NCBI GenBank assembly: GCA_023389035.1
Contig: JAEWFC010000023.1
Coordinates: forward strand, 310,001 to 374,000
Length of the DNA: 64,000 nucleotides
Direction: 5' to 3'
Source of the DNA: Acidobacteriota bacterium
GTDB lineage: Bacteria > Acidobacteriota > Blastocatellia > Pyrinomonadales > Pyrinomonadaceae
The translations under genes were made by a program, and so were the position numbers. Numbering within the stretch: position 1 is the stretch's first letter; each line of letters begins with the position of its first letter. Shown here in pieces: positions 26,423 to 34,986 of this stretch. The notes beneath the pieces are model-generated. The model was not told the DNA's origin. It saw only the letters and a list, made by a program, of their open reading frames with translations, and searched no databases.

Positions 26423-29400
26423 ATGGCAAGCAAGGGCGGCACGATCGCCGAATTTGAACAGCTAAGGGCCGCAATAGATAGCGGTTCACGGATAGTTACG
26501 CTCGATGGGATCACGTCGACCGCCGCGAAGGCGTACGTGATCGCGCGTGCCGTGATAGACGCGCGTCGCACGGTCGTGGTCATCACTGACAGCAACGCCT
26601 CGCTGGATGAATGGGAATCGGACCTGCGATTTTGGCTTCGCGACGAAGCGGCGTCGGTGCTGTGTTTGCCGTCGTTCGATACGGACGTCTATTCAGGAAG
26701 CTCGCCGCACGCGGAGACCGAAGAACGCCGCGCACTGACGCTGTGGCAACTGACGCTCGGCCGCCCGAGCGTGCTGCTGCTGTCGGCGAGGTCGATGATC
26801 AGCCGCACTGTGACACCGGAAAAGGTCAGATCGCTCGGAGCGGTGCTACGCGTCGATGAGGACGTGCCGCCCGATGAGCTGGTCGAGCGGCTGTCGGCGG
26901 CGGGCTATGTTCGCGAGGACCCGATCTATAATTTTGGACAGTTTTCGGTTCGGGGCGGGATATTGGACGTCTGGTCGCCGGACGCCGCGTCACCGGTCAG
27001 GGTCGAGTTTTTCGGCGACACGGTCGATTCGATCCGCGTCTTTGATCCCGACACACAGCTTTCGACCGAACGGCTAAAGGAAACGTCGATCGCGCCGATG
27101 CGTGAATTTGCAGCATCTGCCGACGACATGCTCGAGTGGTCGCAGGCCGCACGCAAGCGGTTCAGCGATGACGCCTACGCGCGTACTTTGCGCGACCGCA
27201 CGGATTTCGCGGATGAGGGCGAGACGTTCTCGGGATGGGAATTTCTGATCCCGTTGACCAAGCCGCTTGACGGCACGGTCTTTGATTTTCTGAAAGATCC
27301 GCTGCTGGTCGTCGATGAACCGGGCTTGGTCGAGCAGTCGTTGGCGTCTCTTTACGATCTGCTGCGACGGCGGCATTCGTCGCTTGCTGAGACCGGTGAG
27401 ATCGGGCTCGATCCGGATGAACTCTTTCTAAACGGCGGCGAGATCAGAGAGCTGATCGCGGACACACGGCGGGTCGAGATGCGTGCTCTCGGGCGTACCG
27501 CGGCTGCGGTCGATGAGGAGTTCGCGATCTCGGACAATGGTCAGTCGGATGTTGCCATCCCGACGCGTGCCGGGCAGGCGACCGCTGAGCCGCTATTCCT
27601 TTTTCCCTCAGCCGAACGATCGACCGAGATCGCGATCCAGACGCGGTCGACGCAGAATTTTCACGGCGATATCGCGAGGTTCGTATCGACGATAAAGCCC
27701 GGCAACGAGCCGCAGATCGTCGTCGAGACGATCGGAATTCAGGAACGCATTGACGAGCTGTTTCGTGATCACAATACCGTTTTGCCCAAGGATTCGGTCG
27801 TCATTGGCTCGCTGTCGTCGGGGTTCGAGATACCGGCTGCGGGTCTCGTAGTTCATACGGAATCGGACATTTTCGGTGAGACGGTCTCGGGCGTTTCGGC
27901 GGCGGCGGTCAGAACGCCGGCCGGCCAGCGTAAGCCGAAGCTCGGTGCGTTCATCTCCGATTTTCGCGATCTGAAGCCGGGCGATTACGTGGTGCACGTC
28001 GATCACGGCATCGGGCGTTTCGATGGCCTGCAGACGATAAGTTCGCAGGGTGCGGAACGCGAGTTTATGCTGCTGGTCTATGCGGACGACGCGAAGCTTT
28101 TCGTCCCGGTCGAACGCCTTGATCTGGTCTCGCGCTATTCATCGGGCGAAGCCAGCTCGGCGACGCTCGACCGCCTCGGCGGCCTGGGCTGGCAAAAGAC
28201 AAAGGCCAAAGCCAAACGGGCCATGCGCGACATGGCCGACGAGCTGCTCAAGCTGTACGCGGAACGCAAGCTCGTCACAGGCTACGCTTTTTCGCCGGAC
28301 GCGCCGTGGCAGCATGAGTTTGAAGATGCTTTCCCGTACGACCTGACGGTCGATCAGGCAAAGGCGATCGAAGACGTCAAGGAAGACATGGAGACCGCAC
28401 GGCCGATGGACAGGCTCGTGATCGGCGATGTCGGCTATGGCAAGACCGAGGTCGCGATGCGTGCGGCATTCAAGGCTGTAATGGACGGCAAACAGGTCGC
28501 GATCCTGACACCGACGACGATCCTCGCCTATCAGCATTACGAATCCTTTCGAAAACGGTTCGCGGCCTTTCCGGCAAAGATCGACCTGCTGTCGAGATTC
28601 CGCAGTTCAAAAGAGCAAAAGGCTGTGGTCACTGCGGCCGAAAAAGGGGACGTCGATGTGATCGTCGGAACACATAGAGTTTTGTCGAATGACGTGAAAC
28701 TGCCGAAGCTAGGGCTGGTCGTCGTCGACGAAGAGCAGCGTTTTGGCGTCGCACATAAAGAAAAGCTGAAACAACTGAAGAAAAAGGTCGATGTGCTGAC
28801 ACTGTCAGCAACGCCTATCCCGCGAACGCTGAATATGTCTCTGCTCGGGATGCGAGACCTGTCCGTAATCGAAACGCCGCCGCGCGACCGCCTGGCGATC
28901 AATACGCAGGTCGTGCAGTTTTCTGAGAATGTCATACGGTCGGCAATCGAGCTGGAGCTTGCGCGAAACGGGCAGGTCTTTTTTATACATAACCGCGTCG
29001 AAACGATCGAGGCGATCGCCGCGCTTGTCCAGAACATCGTCCCGAATGCACGAATCGCCATCGGACACGGCAAGATGAACGAGAAAGAAATGGAGCAGGT
29101 AATGCTCGATTTCATCGATTACAAATACGACGTTCTCGTCGCGACGACCATCATCGAGAACGGCATCGACATTCCGCGCGCAAATACGATCATCATCAAT
29201 CGTGCTGATAACTACGGCCTCTCACAGCTTTACCAATTACGCGGCCGCGTGGGGCGATCGAACCGCCGGGCGTACGCATATCTATTGATACCGAGCGAGA
29301 TCGAGCTAACGCCGATCGCACGCCGCAGGCTTTCGGCGATACGAGAATTTTCAGAGCTTGGTGCCGGGTTTCGCATCGCGGCGCTGGATCTCGAGCTTCG

Positions 29401-29950
29401 GGGGGCGGGAAACATCCTTGGCGGCCAGCAGTCGGGACATCTCGACGCTTTGGGTTTTGATCTTTACACAAAGATGCTCGAACGGACCATCTCAGAGCTG
29501 CGCGGAGATGAGGTAGCGGACGAGACGAGCGTGGCGATAAATCTGGGCGTTGACGTGTCGATACCGAAGGATTACATCGTCGATGCAAGCCAGCGTTTGC
29601 GGACGTATAAACGCATCGCTTCGTCAGAATCAGAAGAAGTTCTCGCACAGATACACGCCGAGATCGAGGATCGCTATGGCAAGATGCCGGCTTCGGTCGA
29701 TTCACTTTTCGCGTACGGGCGGCTCAGAAAACAGGCGGAAAAGATGGGCGTGATGTCGATCGACAAGGCCCCGAACGGATTCGCTATCAAGCTCGGCGAG
29801 AACGCTCGCGTGAAGCCGGAACGTCTAATGGAACTGCTTCAGCAGGATGAATCGGCGTCGTTTTCGCCGAACGGTATCCTGAGGGTCGCGTTTGACGGCG
29901 ATGATCTGCTTGCGGCGGTCCGCGATACACTAATAATGATCGCGTCTTAG
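26423..29950 (+). CDS. mfd: Mfd transcription-repair coupling factor
   Basis: This protein of about 1175 residues has a UvrB-like N-terminal module, then the RNA-polymerase-interacting domain (LKPGDYVVHVDHGIGRFDGL). The SF2 translocase follows, with Walker A GDVGYGKTEVAMRAAF, VVVDEEQRFGV and SATPIPRTLNMSLLG. The TRG region is IREFSELGAGFRIAALDLELRGAGNILGG, and the last part is a TRCF C-terminal domain. Mfd removes RNA polymerase stalled at lesions and recruits UvrA. I chose ATG 26423 (MASKGG); a TTG six codons upstream is an alternative. Length is normal for the family. Confidence 0.96.
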   Translation: MASKGGTIAEFEQLRAAIDSGSRIVTLDGITSTAAKAYVIARAVIDARRTVVVITDSNASLDEWESDLRFWLRDEAASVLCLPSFDTDVYSGSSPHAETEERRALTLWQLTLGRPSVLLLSARSMISRTVTPEKVRSLGAVLRVDEDVPPDELVERLSAAGYVREDPIYNFGQFSVRGGILDVWSPDAASPVRVEFFGDTVDSIRVFDPDTQLSTERLKETSIAPMREFAASADDMLEWSQAARKRFSDDAYARTLRDRTDFADEGETFSGWEFLIPLTKPLDGTVFDFLKDPLLVVDEPGLVEQSLASLYDLLRRRHSSLAETGEIGLDPDELFLNGGEIRELIADTRRVEMRALGRTAAAVDEEFAISDNGQSDVAIPTRAGQATAEPLFLFPSAERSTEIAIQTRSTQNFHGDIARFVSTIKPGNEPQIVVETIGIQERIDELFRDHNTVLPKDSVVIGSLSSGFEIPAAGLVVHTESDIFGETVSGVSAAAVRTPAGQRKPKLGAFISDFRDLKPGDYVVHVDHGIGRFDGLQTISSQGAEREFMLLVYADDAKLFVPVERLDLVSRYSSGEASSATLDRLGGLGWQKTKAKAKRAMRDMADELLKLYAERKLVTGYAFSPDAPWQHEFEDAFPYDLTVDQAKAIEDVKEDMETARPMDRLVIGDVGYGKTEVAMRAAFKAVMDGKQVAILTPTTILAYQHYESFRKRFAAFPAKIDLLSRFRSSKEQKAVVTAAEKGDVDVIVGTHRVLSNDVKLPKLGLVVVDEEQRFGVAHKEKLKQLKKKVDVLTLSATPIPRTLNMSLLGMRDLSVIETPPRDRLAINTQVVQFSENVIRSAIELELARNGQVFFIHNRVETIEAIAALVQNIVPNARIAIGHGKMNEKEMEQVMLDFIDYKYDVLVATTIIENGIDIPRANTIIINRADNYGLSQLYQLRGRVGRSNRRAYAYLLIPSEIELTPIARRRLSAIREFSELGAGFRIAALDLELRGAGNILGGQQSGHLDALGFDLYTKMLERTISELRGDEVADETSVAINLGVDVSIPKDYIVDASQRLRTYKRIASSESEEVLAQIHAEIEDRYGKMPASVDSLFAYGRLRKQAEKMGVMSIDKAPNGFAIKLGENARVKPERLMELLQQDESASFSPNGILRVAFDGDDLLAAVRDTLIMIAS

Positions 29951-30140
29951 GACGGCTCAGGGTGCTTGATTTTCGGGGTTTTCTGATAAAATCTGCTGAA
30001 GTTTGTGCCGTATCGTTTTCAATGTTTCTACGAGCCTTTTTTTGTGAGCGATAAACGCTGAGGCTGCCGCGTGCATCGAAGTCAGCGTACTTAATGTATC
30101 TGTGAAGGCCATGGTCTTCAGCCATTTTTGGGAGCAATTA

Positions 30141-31196
30141 ATGAGACAATTTAGTTTATTCCTAATGTTTTTCCTCGCTTTTGGTGCGTTTGCCGGCGAA
30201 AGTGCAGCCCAGGAGACGGAGATCCGCGTCGTCGACGAGGTGATCGCTCAGGTGAATGAGGGCGTGATAACGCTTTCGCGCGTCAAGAAAGAGATGAAAA
30301 ACATCGCCGATCAGACCGTAACCGAGGGCAAGACCCGAGAGGAAGCGGAGCGCATGGTCGAAGAGAAGAAAGGCGAGTTGATCGCCAATCTGATCAATGA
30401 AGAGCTGCTTATGCAGCGTTCGAAAGAGCTGCGAATGGATTCTGAGGTTGAGGCGATGGTCAACGGTCGTGCACTCGAGATCATGAAGCAGTACAACCTT
30501 AAGACGCTCGACGAACTTTACAAGGCGATGGAATCGCAGGGCGTTAACCCGACCGAGGTACGCGAGGCGTGGCGGCGGCAAGCGACCCGCGACCTTGTCG
30601 TTCAGCAGGACCTGCATCGCAAGCTCTACTGGGAAGCCACGCCGGCGGAAGTAAAGGCTTACTATGAGAAGAACAAGACAAAATTCACCACGCCTGAAAC
30701 GGTATCGGTAAGCGAGATCTTCTTAGGTTACGCCGGGCGCGATGAGGCGACCGTAAGAGCTAAAGGAAAAGAGCTTGTGGCTCAGCTGCGTGCGGGAGGC
30801 GACTTTGCAAAGATCGCGGCTGAGAACTCGGACCCCGGACAATTCACGCAGGGCCAGGGAAAGGTTGAGAAGGTATTGGTCTCTGAGCTCAACGAGATCG
30901 TTGCAACGCCGCTAAAAGCTGTTAAAGTCGGCGGCTATACCGATCCGATCGAGATCGCGGAACTTGGTGTAATAATCCTCAGGGTCGACGCCAGACAGGC
31001 TGCGAGTTCTGATTCCGAGTTCAACGAGAATGCTGTCAGGACAGCTTTGCTGCAGGAAAAGATCCCGGCCGCGTACAAAAAGTACATGGCGAACCTGCGT
31101 CAAGATTCATACATAAAGATCAGCGAAGAATATCGCCCGCTGGTCGCACCGATCCTTTTTGCTGAAGAGCGAACGGAGAAGACGGCGGTCAATTAG
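30141..31196 (+). CDS. SurA-like periplasmic peptidyl-prolyl isomerase/chaperone
   Basis: This 351-residue protein has signal peptide MRQFSLFLMFFLAFGAFAGESAAQ and a SurA-N-like helical chaperone domain (DEVIAQVNEGVITLSRVKKE, ELIANLINEELLMQRSKEL). A single parvulin domain follows at about residues 185-290 (ETVSVSEIFLGYAG, KELVAQLRAGGDFAKIAAENSD). SurA-type proteins escort outer-membrane proteins through the periplasm. The parvulin end is somewhat degenerate. ATG 30141 is favoured by GGGAG upstream and by the signal peptide. A clear terminator follows at 31217. Confidence 0.88.
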   Translation: MRQFSLFLMFFLAFGAFAGESAAQETEIRVVDEVIAQVNEGVITLSRVKKEMKNIADQTVTEGKTREEAERMVEEKKGELIANLINEELLMQRSKELRMDSEVEAMVNGRALEIMKQYNLKTLDELYKAMESQGVNPTEVREAWRRQATRDLVVQQDLHRKLYWEATPAEVKAYYEKNKTKFTTPETVSVSEIFLGYAGRDEATVRAKGKELVAQLRAGGDFAKIAAENSDPGQFTQGQGKVEKVLVSELNEIVATPLKAVKVGGYTDPIEIAELGVIILRVDARQAASSDSEFNENAVRTALLQEKIPAAYKKYMANLRQDSYIKISEEYRPLVAPILFAEERTEKTAVN

Positions 31197-31216
31197 TTCG
31201 TCCGTATCTATGATCC

Positions 31217-31243
31217 AAGGCCGCGTCACAGCGGCCTTTTTTG
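31217..31243 (+). terminator. Rho-independent terminator after the SurA-like gene
   Basis: AAGGCCGC and GCGGCCTT form a perfect 8-bp stem with a six-base loop, followed by TTTTG. It lies 20 bp beyond the stop at 31196 and just upstream of the S4-domain gene. Confidence 0.88.
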
Positions 31244-31259
31244 TTGATATTATGTGCCT

Positions 31260-31535
31260 ATGAGATTGGATCTTTTCCTAAAGGTAAGCAGGCTGCTGCC
31301 GCGGCGAACCCTCGCGCAGGAGTTCTGTGAAAAGAACCTGGTAAAGGTTAATGGGTCGAACGCAAAGTCGTCCAGGACGATTAGCGTGGGTGACGAGATC
31401 GAGATAAAGCGGCGCGACCGAACAACCGTGATCAAGGTGTTATCGGTTCCATCGTCAAAGCAGGTCTCGAAGGAAGCTGCGGCCGGTCTATACGAGGTAT
31501 TGTCTGAAACTGCGAATGATAACGGCGTGGTCTAG
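31260..31535 (+). CDS. rqcP: S4-domain RNA-binding protein, RqcP/Hsp15-like
   Basis: This 91-residue protein begins MRLDLFLKVSRLLPRRTLAQ, closely resembling RqcP (YabO) and Hsp15, followed by VKVNGSNAKSSRTISVGDEIEI, the S4 RNA-binding fold. RqcP stabilises P-site tRNA on obstructed 50S subunits during ribosome-associated quality control. I used ATG 31260; GTG 31254 is two codons upstream and also possible. The gene starts right behind a terminator, so it must have its own promoter or rely on read-through. It overlaps the convergent gene by four bases at its end. Confidence 0.82.
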   Translation: MRLDLFLKVSRLLPRRTLAQEFCEKNLVKVNGSNAKSSRTISVGDEIEIKRRDRTTVIKVLSVPSSKQVSKEAAAGLYEVLSETANDNGVV

Positions 31536-31987
31536 CCCGTGATCTCTTTGATCGCACGATCGTAGATCTCGACGCGGCGCTTGGCTCTCTTCACGTCCGG
31601 ATGCTCGTCCTTATATGTCTGCAGCAGCTCCCAAAGATCGGTCTCAAGCTCCATCCTCTTGATCATCAGCTTGCCGAGTGCGAGCGTCAGCTTGCCGGTG
31701 TCGGCCGGCTTTGTCGCTGCGATCTTGTCCATGTCGCGTTTTAGCACCGTCAGCGAATAGCGGATCTCTTTCACACGTGGATATTCATCGGTGTAGTCGA
31801 GCAGGAGCGATTCGAGCTCGGATTCGAGCTCGGTACGTTTAAGGAGTACCTCGGCGAACGCCGGCGATGATCGGACGGCGTCGGCAGCGGCCGTATTAAC
31901 GGGATTAGCCGCTTGCGAGAAAACGGCCGCCGTCAATGATCCGATGATCATCAACGGCAGCCCTACTTTCTTTAGAATGTTCTGCAT
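31532..31987 (-). CDS. Small secreted helical protein, function unknown
   Basis: This 151-residue protein has signal peptide MQNILKKVGLPLMIIGSLTAAVFSQ. The mature part is mostly charged helix with two related segments, LLLDYTDEYPRVKEIRYSL and LLQTYKDEHPDVKRAKRRV. The 'Y-x-D-E-x-P-x-V-K' turn also appears in chain-length-determinant (Wzz-like) and other coiled-coil proteins. The start ATG overlaps the TAA of the upstream LolA-like gene by one base, so the two are co-translated. No catalytic residues are visible. A periplasmic helical scaffold is possible. Confidence 0.8.
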   Translation of the reverse strand: MQNILKKVGLPLMIIGSLTAAVFSQAANPVNTAAADAVRSSPAFAEVLLKRTELESELESLLLDYTDEYPRVKEIRYSLTVLKRDMDKIAATKPADTGKLTLALGKLMIKRMELETDLWELLQTYKDEHPDVKRAKRRVEIYDRAIKEITG

Positions 31988-32835
31988 TAGCGGCCAGTAT
32001 TGAAGGTGCCTGCGTCGAGCGACTGATTGACCGCGAAATCGAGCAGTTGGTACGTCCACTCAACCTCTTTCGTGCCGTTCGTGCCCGAAAATTCGTAAAT
32101 AAGCTTGTACTTATGCGGCACCACCATTCCGTGAACCTCTCTGTGATCAGAGAAATTCTCTGTAACCTTAAGGCGTGTCTCGCTCGTGCGAGCTGACTGG
32201 TCGATGTTACCGCCGATGCCTGATGAGAGAAGGCGTTTGTATTCGGTACGCACATGGCGGAACGTCTCCTTATCAAAGAACATCGCGATCTCAAGGTCGC
32301 TGCCGCCCTTAGGAGCGTATTCCAACACGTATGATTCTTTGCCGTCCACCTTCTTCGTTCCGCTGTACTTTATGCGTGCCTTTGCTTCTGAAGCGTTCAG
32401 TAGCGGCCACGATGTCGACAATGTGCCGCCGAGGAGTCCGTGTGTTAAAAGTTCGTTGTTGTTCTGGACGAACGTCCCGAGATCGGAGCGGACGCCGGCC
32501 TTTACGAACCCAACGCTGTGCTTGTTGCCATCAAAAACGATCAGTTCCTGAGCGTAATCGGCGGCATTGAGTTGGAGGCCGAAGAACAATTTGGGGCCTT
32601 CGGAGGCGATAACAACGCGGCCTTTAGCAGGCTGATTCTTTTGCGTGATGTAGTCGACCTGCACCTCGCCGGTCGTGATGAAAGTTTTCAATCCGGCTCG
32701 CGTTTCCGCGGGAGCGATCGAATCAATATGCTTTGCGATGACCTCTTCAGCGGTCAATTTCTGTGCAAAAGAGGTCGATGCAGCAAACACGAACATCGCT
32801 GCGAGGGCGGCTAGGCCCGAAAATCTGATCTTCAT
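31987..32835 (-). CDS. Periplasmic LolA-like (outer-membrane lipoprotein-sorting fold) protein
   Basis: This 282-residue protein has signal peptide MKIRFSGLAALAAMFVFAASTSFAQ. The mature part begins TAEEVIAKHIDSIA and alternates beta strands such as GRVVIASEGPKLFFGLQL, DGKESYVLEYAPKGG and RHVRTEYKRL. This is the pattern of LolA/LppX-fold proteins common in Acidobacteriota. Such proteins bind hydrophobic groups in a half-barrel; the ligand here is unknown. It is translationally coupled to the small helical protein at 31532-31987. Two further LolA-like proteins occur in this window (39550-41046 and 43343-44209). Confidence 0.78.
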   Translation of the reverse strand: MKIRFSGLAALAAMFVFAASTSFAQKLTAEEVIAKHIDSIAPAETRAGLKTFITTGEVQVDYITQKNQPAKGRVVIASEGPKLFFGLQLNAADYAQELIVFDGNKHSVGFVKAGVRSDLGTFVQNNNELLTHGLLGGTLSTSWPLLNASEAKARIKYSGTKKVDGKESYVLEYAPKGGSDLEIAMFFDKETFRHVRTEYKRLLSSGIGGNIDQSARTSETRLKVTENFSDHREVHGMVVPHKYKLIYEFSGTNGTKEVEWTYQLLDFAVNQSLDAGTFNTGR

Positions 32836-32855
32836 AAATACTCCAAGTGTTAGGC

Positions 32856-33938
32856 TTAAACCGCCGCAGACTGGCCCGCGGCCTCACTGTTTGTCTGAAA
32901 CGCGTTGCACGAATCGATGACGGGAACATCTGCTTCGACGATGCCATCGCCGTAGCCGTTGCCTGCCGACAACGTATTAAAGTATACCGTAATATTATCG
33001 AGTATCTCGTCGGCCGAGTGCGAATGGTACAAGGTCTGGCGGAACTGGGCTCCGCCGACGAGGCCTTTAGTGAACTGTCCCGCGAGCTGCTTCATCTTGC
33101 CGAGAGCTACAAGCTCGGGCATTTCTTCGAGACACATTTCAAAGAATTCCAGCAAGACAGCTTTCTTCTCTTCGAGATCGGGCTGATAAGGCTCGCGGCC
33201 TGCGATGACATCAGCGAACTGGCGAAAGATCCACGGATTCTGCATCGCACCGCGGCCGATGAGGATGCCATCGGTTCCGGCCTCGGTCCATTTTCGCATC
33301 CCGTACTCGATCGAGGTGATGTCGCCATTGCCTGAAACAGGGACTGACACGGCTTCCTTCACCTGCCTGATAATGTCCCAGTTCGCCAGGCCTTTGTAGC
33401 CCTGTTCGCGTGTTCGGCCGTGCACCTGAATATGCTCGACGCCGCACTGCTCGGCCATTTTAGCGACATCGACGACGTTTATCGACGCGTCTGTATAGCC
33501 GGTGCGAAGTTTAAGCGTCAACGGGATCGAGATAGCTTTCTTGATCTCGGTGAGTATTTCCTGCAGTTTTTGAGGCTCGCGAAGCAGTCCCGAGCCGCCG
33601 CCGTTCTTTACGACCTTTGGCGCAGGACAGCCGCAGTTTACGTCGAGAATGTCGGCCCCGATCTCTTCGGCCATCTCGGCTCCCATTGCCATACGCTCGG
33701 CACGGCCGCCGAAGATCTGCACGGCAAAGGGACGCTCTTCCTCGTCAAAATGCATCTGGCGTTTCGATTTCGGATTGCCCCGTGTCAGGCCTTCGACGGA
33801 AATAAATTCAGACACCACGAGCCCCACACCGCCGCGTCGCTTAATGAGACGGCGAAATGTGTAATCAGTAACGCCCGCCATTGGCGAAAGTATCAGCGGC
33901 GGGTCGATAGCGATGTCTCGAATGCGGAAAGACTTCAT
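32856..33938 (-). CDS. dusB: tRNA-dihydrouridine synthase DusB
   Basis: This 360-residue FMN TIM-barrel enzyme contains ILSPMAGVTDYTFRRLI, DVNCGCPAPKVVKNGGGSGL with the catalytic Cys, VHGRTREQGYKG, VSGNGDITS and GILIGRGAMQNPWIF. These define the Dus family, closest to DusB. It reduces uridine in the tRNA D-loop using NADPH. I chose ATG 33938 (MKSFRIRD); a TTG two codons upstream is less likely. The C-terminal tail after residue about 330 (DVPVIDSCNAFQTNSEAAG) is low-complexity and not part of the enzyme fold. It lies 20 bp upstream of the LolA-like gene. Confidence 0.95.
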   Translation of the reverse strand: MKSFRIRDIAIDPPLILSPMAGVTDYTFRRLIKRRGGVGLVVSEFISVEGLTRGNPKSKRQMHFDEEERPFAVQIFGGRAERMAMGAEMAEEIGADILDVNCGCPAPKVVKNGGGSGLLREPQKLQEILTEIKKAISIPLTLKLRTGYTDASINVVDVAKMAEQCGVEHIQVHGRTREQGYKGLANWDIIRQVKEAVSVPVSGNGDITSIEYGMRKWTEAGTDGILIGRGAMQNPWIFRQFADVIAGREPYQPDLEEKKAVLLEFFEMCLEEMPELVALGKMKQLAGQFTKGLVGGAQFRQTLYHSHSADEILDNITVYFNTLSAGNGYGDGIVEADVPVIDSCNAFQTNSEAAGQSAAV

Positions 33939-33969
33939 CGGCAAACAATGTTTGATGCATTTACGGCAC

Positions 33970-34191
33970 TCAGGCTGCCTTTTTTCGTTTCACGATCACC
34001 ATTATCAGGCCGAGTAGAAATACGAAAAAGGAAAGTACCAGCACGATCGAGCCGGGAATAATTCCCAGCATCGCCTCGTCCCAGCTGGTATGCGGGCCGT
34101 TAACTATCGGCAATGCAACTGAAACGCCGGTGACAAGTACACCGAGCAAAACGCCCAGAATGCCCAAAACCAGGATGATCTTCCAAATCAT
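33970..34191 (-). CDS. Small two-helix membrane protein
   Basis: This 73-residue protein has two strongly hydrophobic segments (MIWKIILVLGILGVLLGVLV and SIVLVLSFFVFLLGLIMVIV) joined by a short loop VNGPHTSWDE, and ends in the basic tail KRKKAA. AGGAGA precedes the start. It lies between dusB and the DUF4920 gene on the same strand. No family is recognised; the basic tail suggests a cytoplasmic C-terminus. Confidence 0.7.
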   Translation of the reverse strand: MIWKIILVLGILGVLLGVLVTGVSVALPIVNGPHTSWDEAMLGIIPGSIVLVLSFFVFLLGLIMVIVKRKKAA

Positions 34192-34309
34192 ATCAGCAGT
34201 CTCCTATCTAAACTTGTGTCGATTTTACGAAAGAGGTCCGTAACGCATTGGTGAAACGTGACGGAATTCTAACACAGAATCAGACGCACGGAACGAGAGG
34301 AAATTGCCG

Positions 34310-34345
34310 AAAGCCCGAGGCCGCCGATCGGCGATCCCGGGCTTT
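34310..34345 (-). terminator. Stem-loop downstream of the DUF4920 gene
   Basis: AAAGCCCG and CGGGCTTT arms flank a GC-rich loop that contains a further GCCGATCGGC palindrome. It begins 18 bp past the stop codon at 34363. In minus-strand sense the 3' arm ends CTTTC with little U tract, so termination is likely but not certain. Confidence 0.6.
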
Positions 34346-34362
34346 AGCATTTGATACGAACG

Positions 34363-34905
34363 TTATTCCGCTTTGGTAAGGACGACACCGGTCGCATCGA
34401 AGGAGACCTCGGTGACGGTTCCGTCAGGATTTCGGGTGTCGAATTTCGCGCCGTCATCATTGATCAGGTGATCGACGTGTTCCTTGGTGAGCGTCTTGGT
34501 TTTGAAGGTTCCCTGAGCACGGACCTTCATACCGGCCGAATTCAGCGGAATGAAGAAAGCGTGGTCGCCAAAGGTCACGCGGACCGACTTGCCGTCTTTC
34601 TTGTCCGCCATCTCCATCCAGCAGCCTTCCTTGGTGCACGAACGAACGATAACGCCTGAGACCTCGACCGTCTTATCGGCGTATTTCGCGGGATCGGCGA
34701 GCGCCTTTGCGACCTCGGCTTTCTTGACGCCCTTTGCTAGAGCGGCACCGCGTGTGATGGTGTCGCCTTTCTTTAATTCAACCGGAGCGTTCTGCTCGTT
34801 CTTTGCCACGGGCTCGCCCTTGCTGTTCATCTCGCCCTGGGCGAAAGAAACTGAAGATGCAAAAAGCAATGCTGCGGGCAGTAAGAAGTACTTTGATAAT
34901 TTCAT
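34363..34905 (-). CDS. Periplasmic DUF4920-domain protein
   Basis: This 180-residue protein has signal peptide MKLSKYFLLPAALLFASSVSFAQ. The mature domain holds KTVEVSGVIVRSCTKEGCWM, RVTFGDHAFFIPLNSAGM and ARAQGTF-like strands, matching the OB-fold DUF4920 family. The paired cysteines in RSCTKEGCW are the family's typical feature and could bind metal or form a disulphide; the function is unknown. I placed the start at ATG 34905 because AGAGG lies upstream and the signal peptide begins there. The gene is monocistronic by appearance. Confidence 0.83.
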   Translation of the reverse strand: MKLSKYFLLPAALLFASSVSFAQGEMNSKGEPVAKNEQNAPVELKKGDTITRGAALAKGVKKAEVAKALADPAKYADKTVEVSGVIVRSCTKEGCWMEMADKKDGKSVRVTFGDHAFFIPLNSAGMKVRAQGTFKTKTLTKEHVDHLINDDGAKFDTRNPDGTVTEVSFDATGVVLTKAE

Positions 34906-34986
34906 GTGATTAACCTCTATATAGATCAGCCTTGTCAAACCTTAATCTTACAGCCATCAAGCTAACATTACCAACCCATTCGGCGG

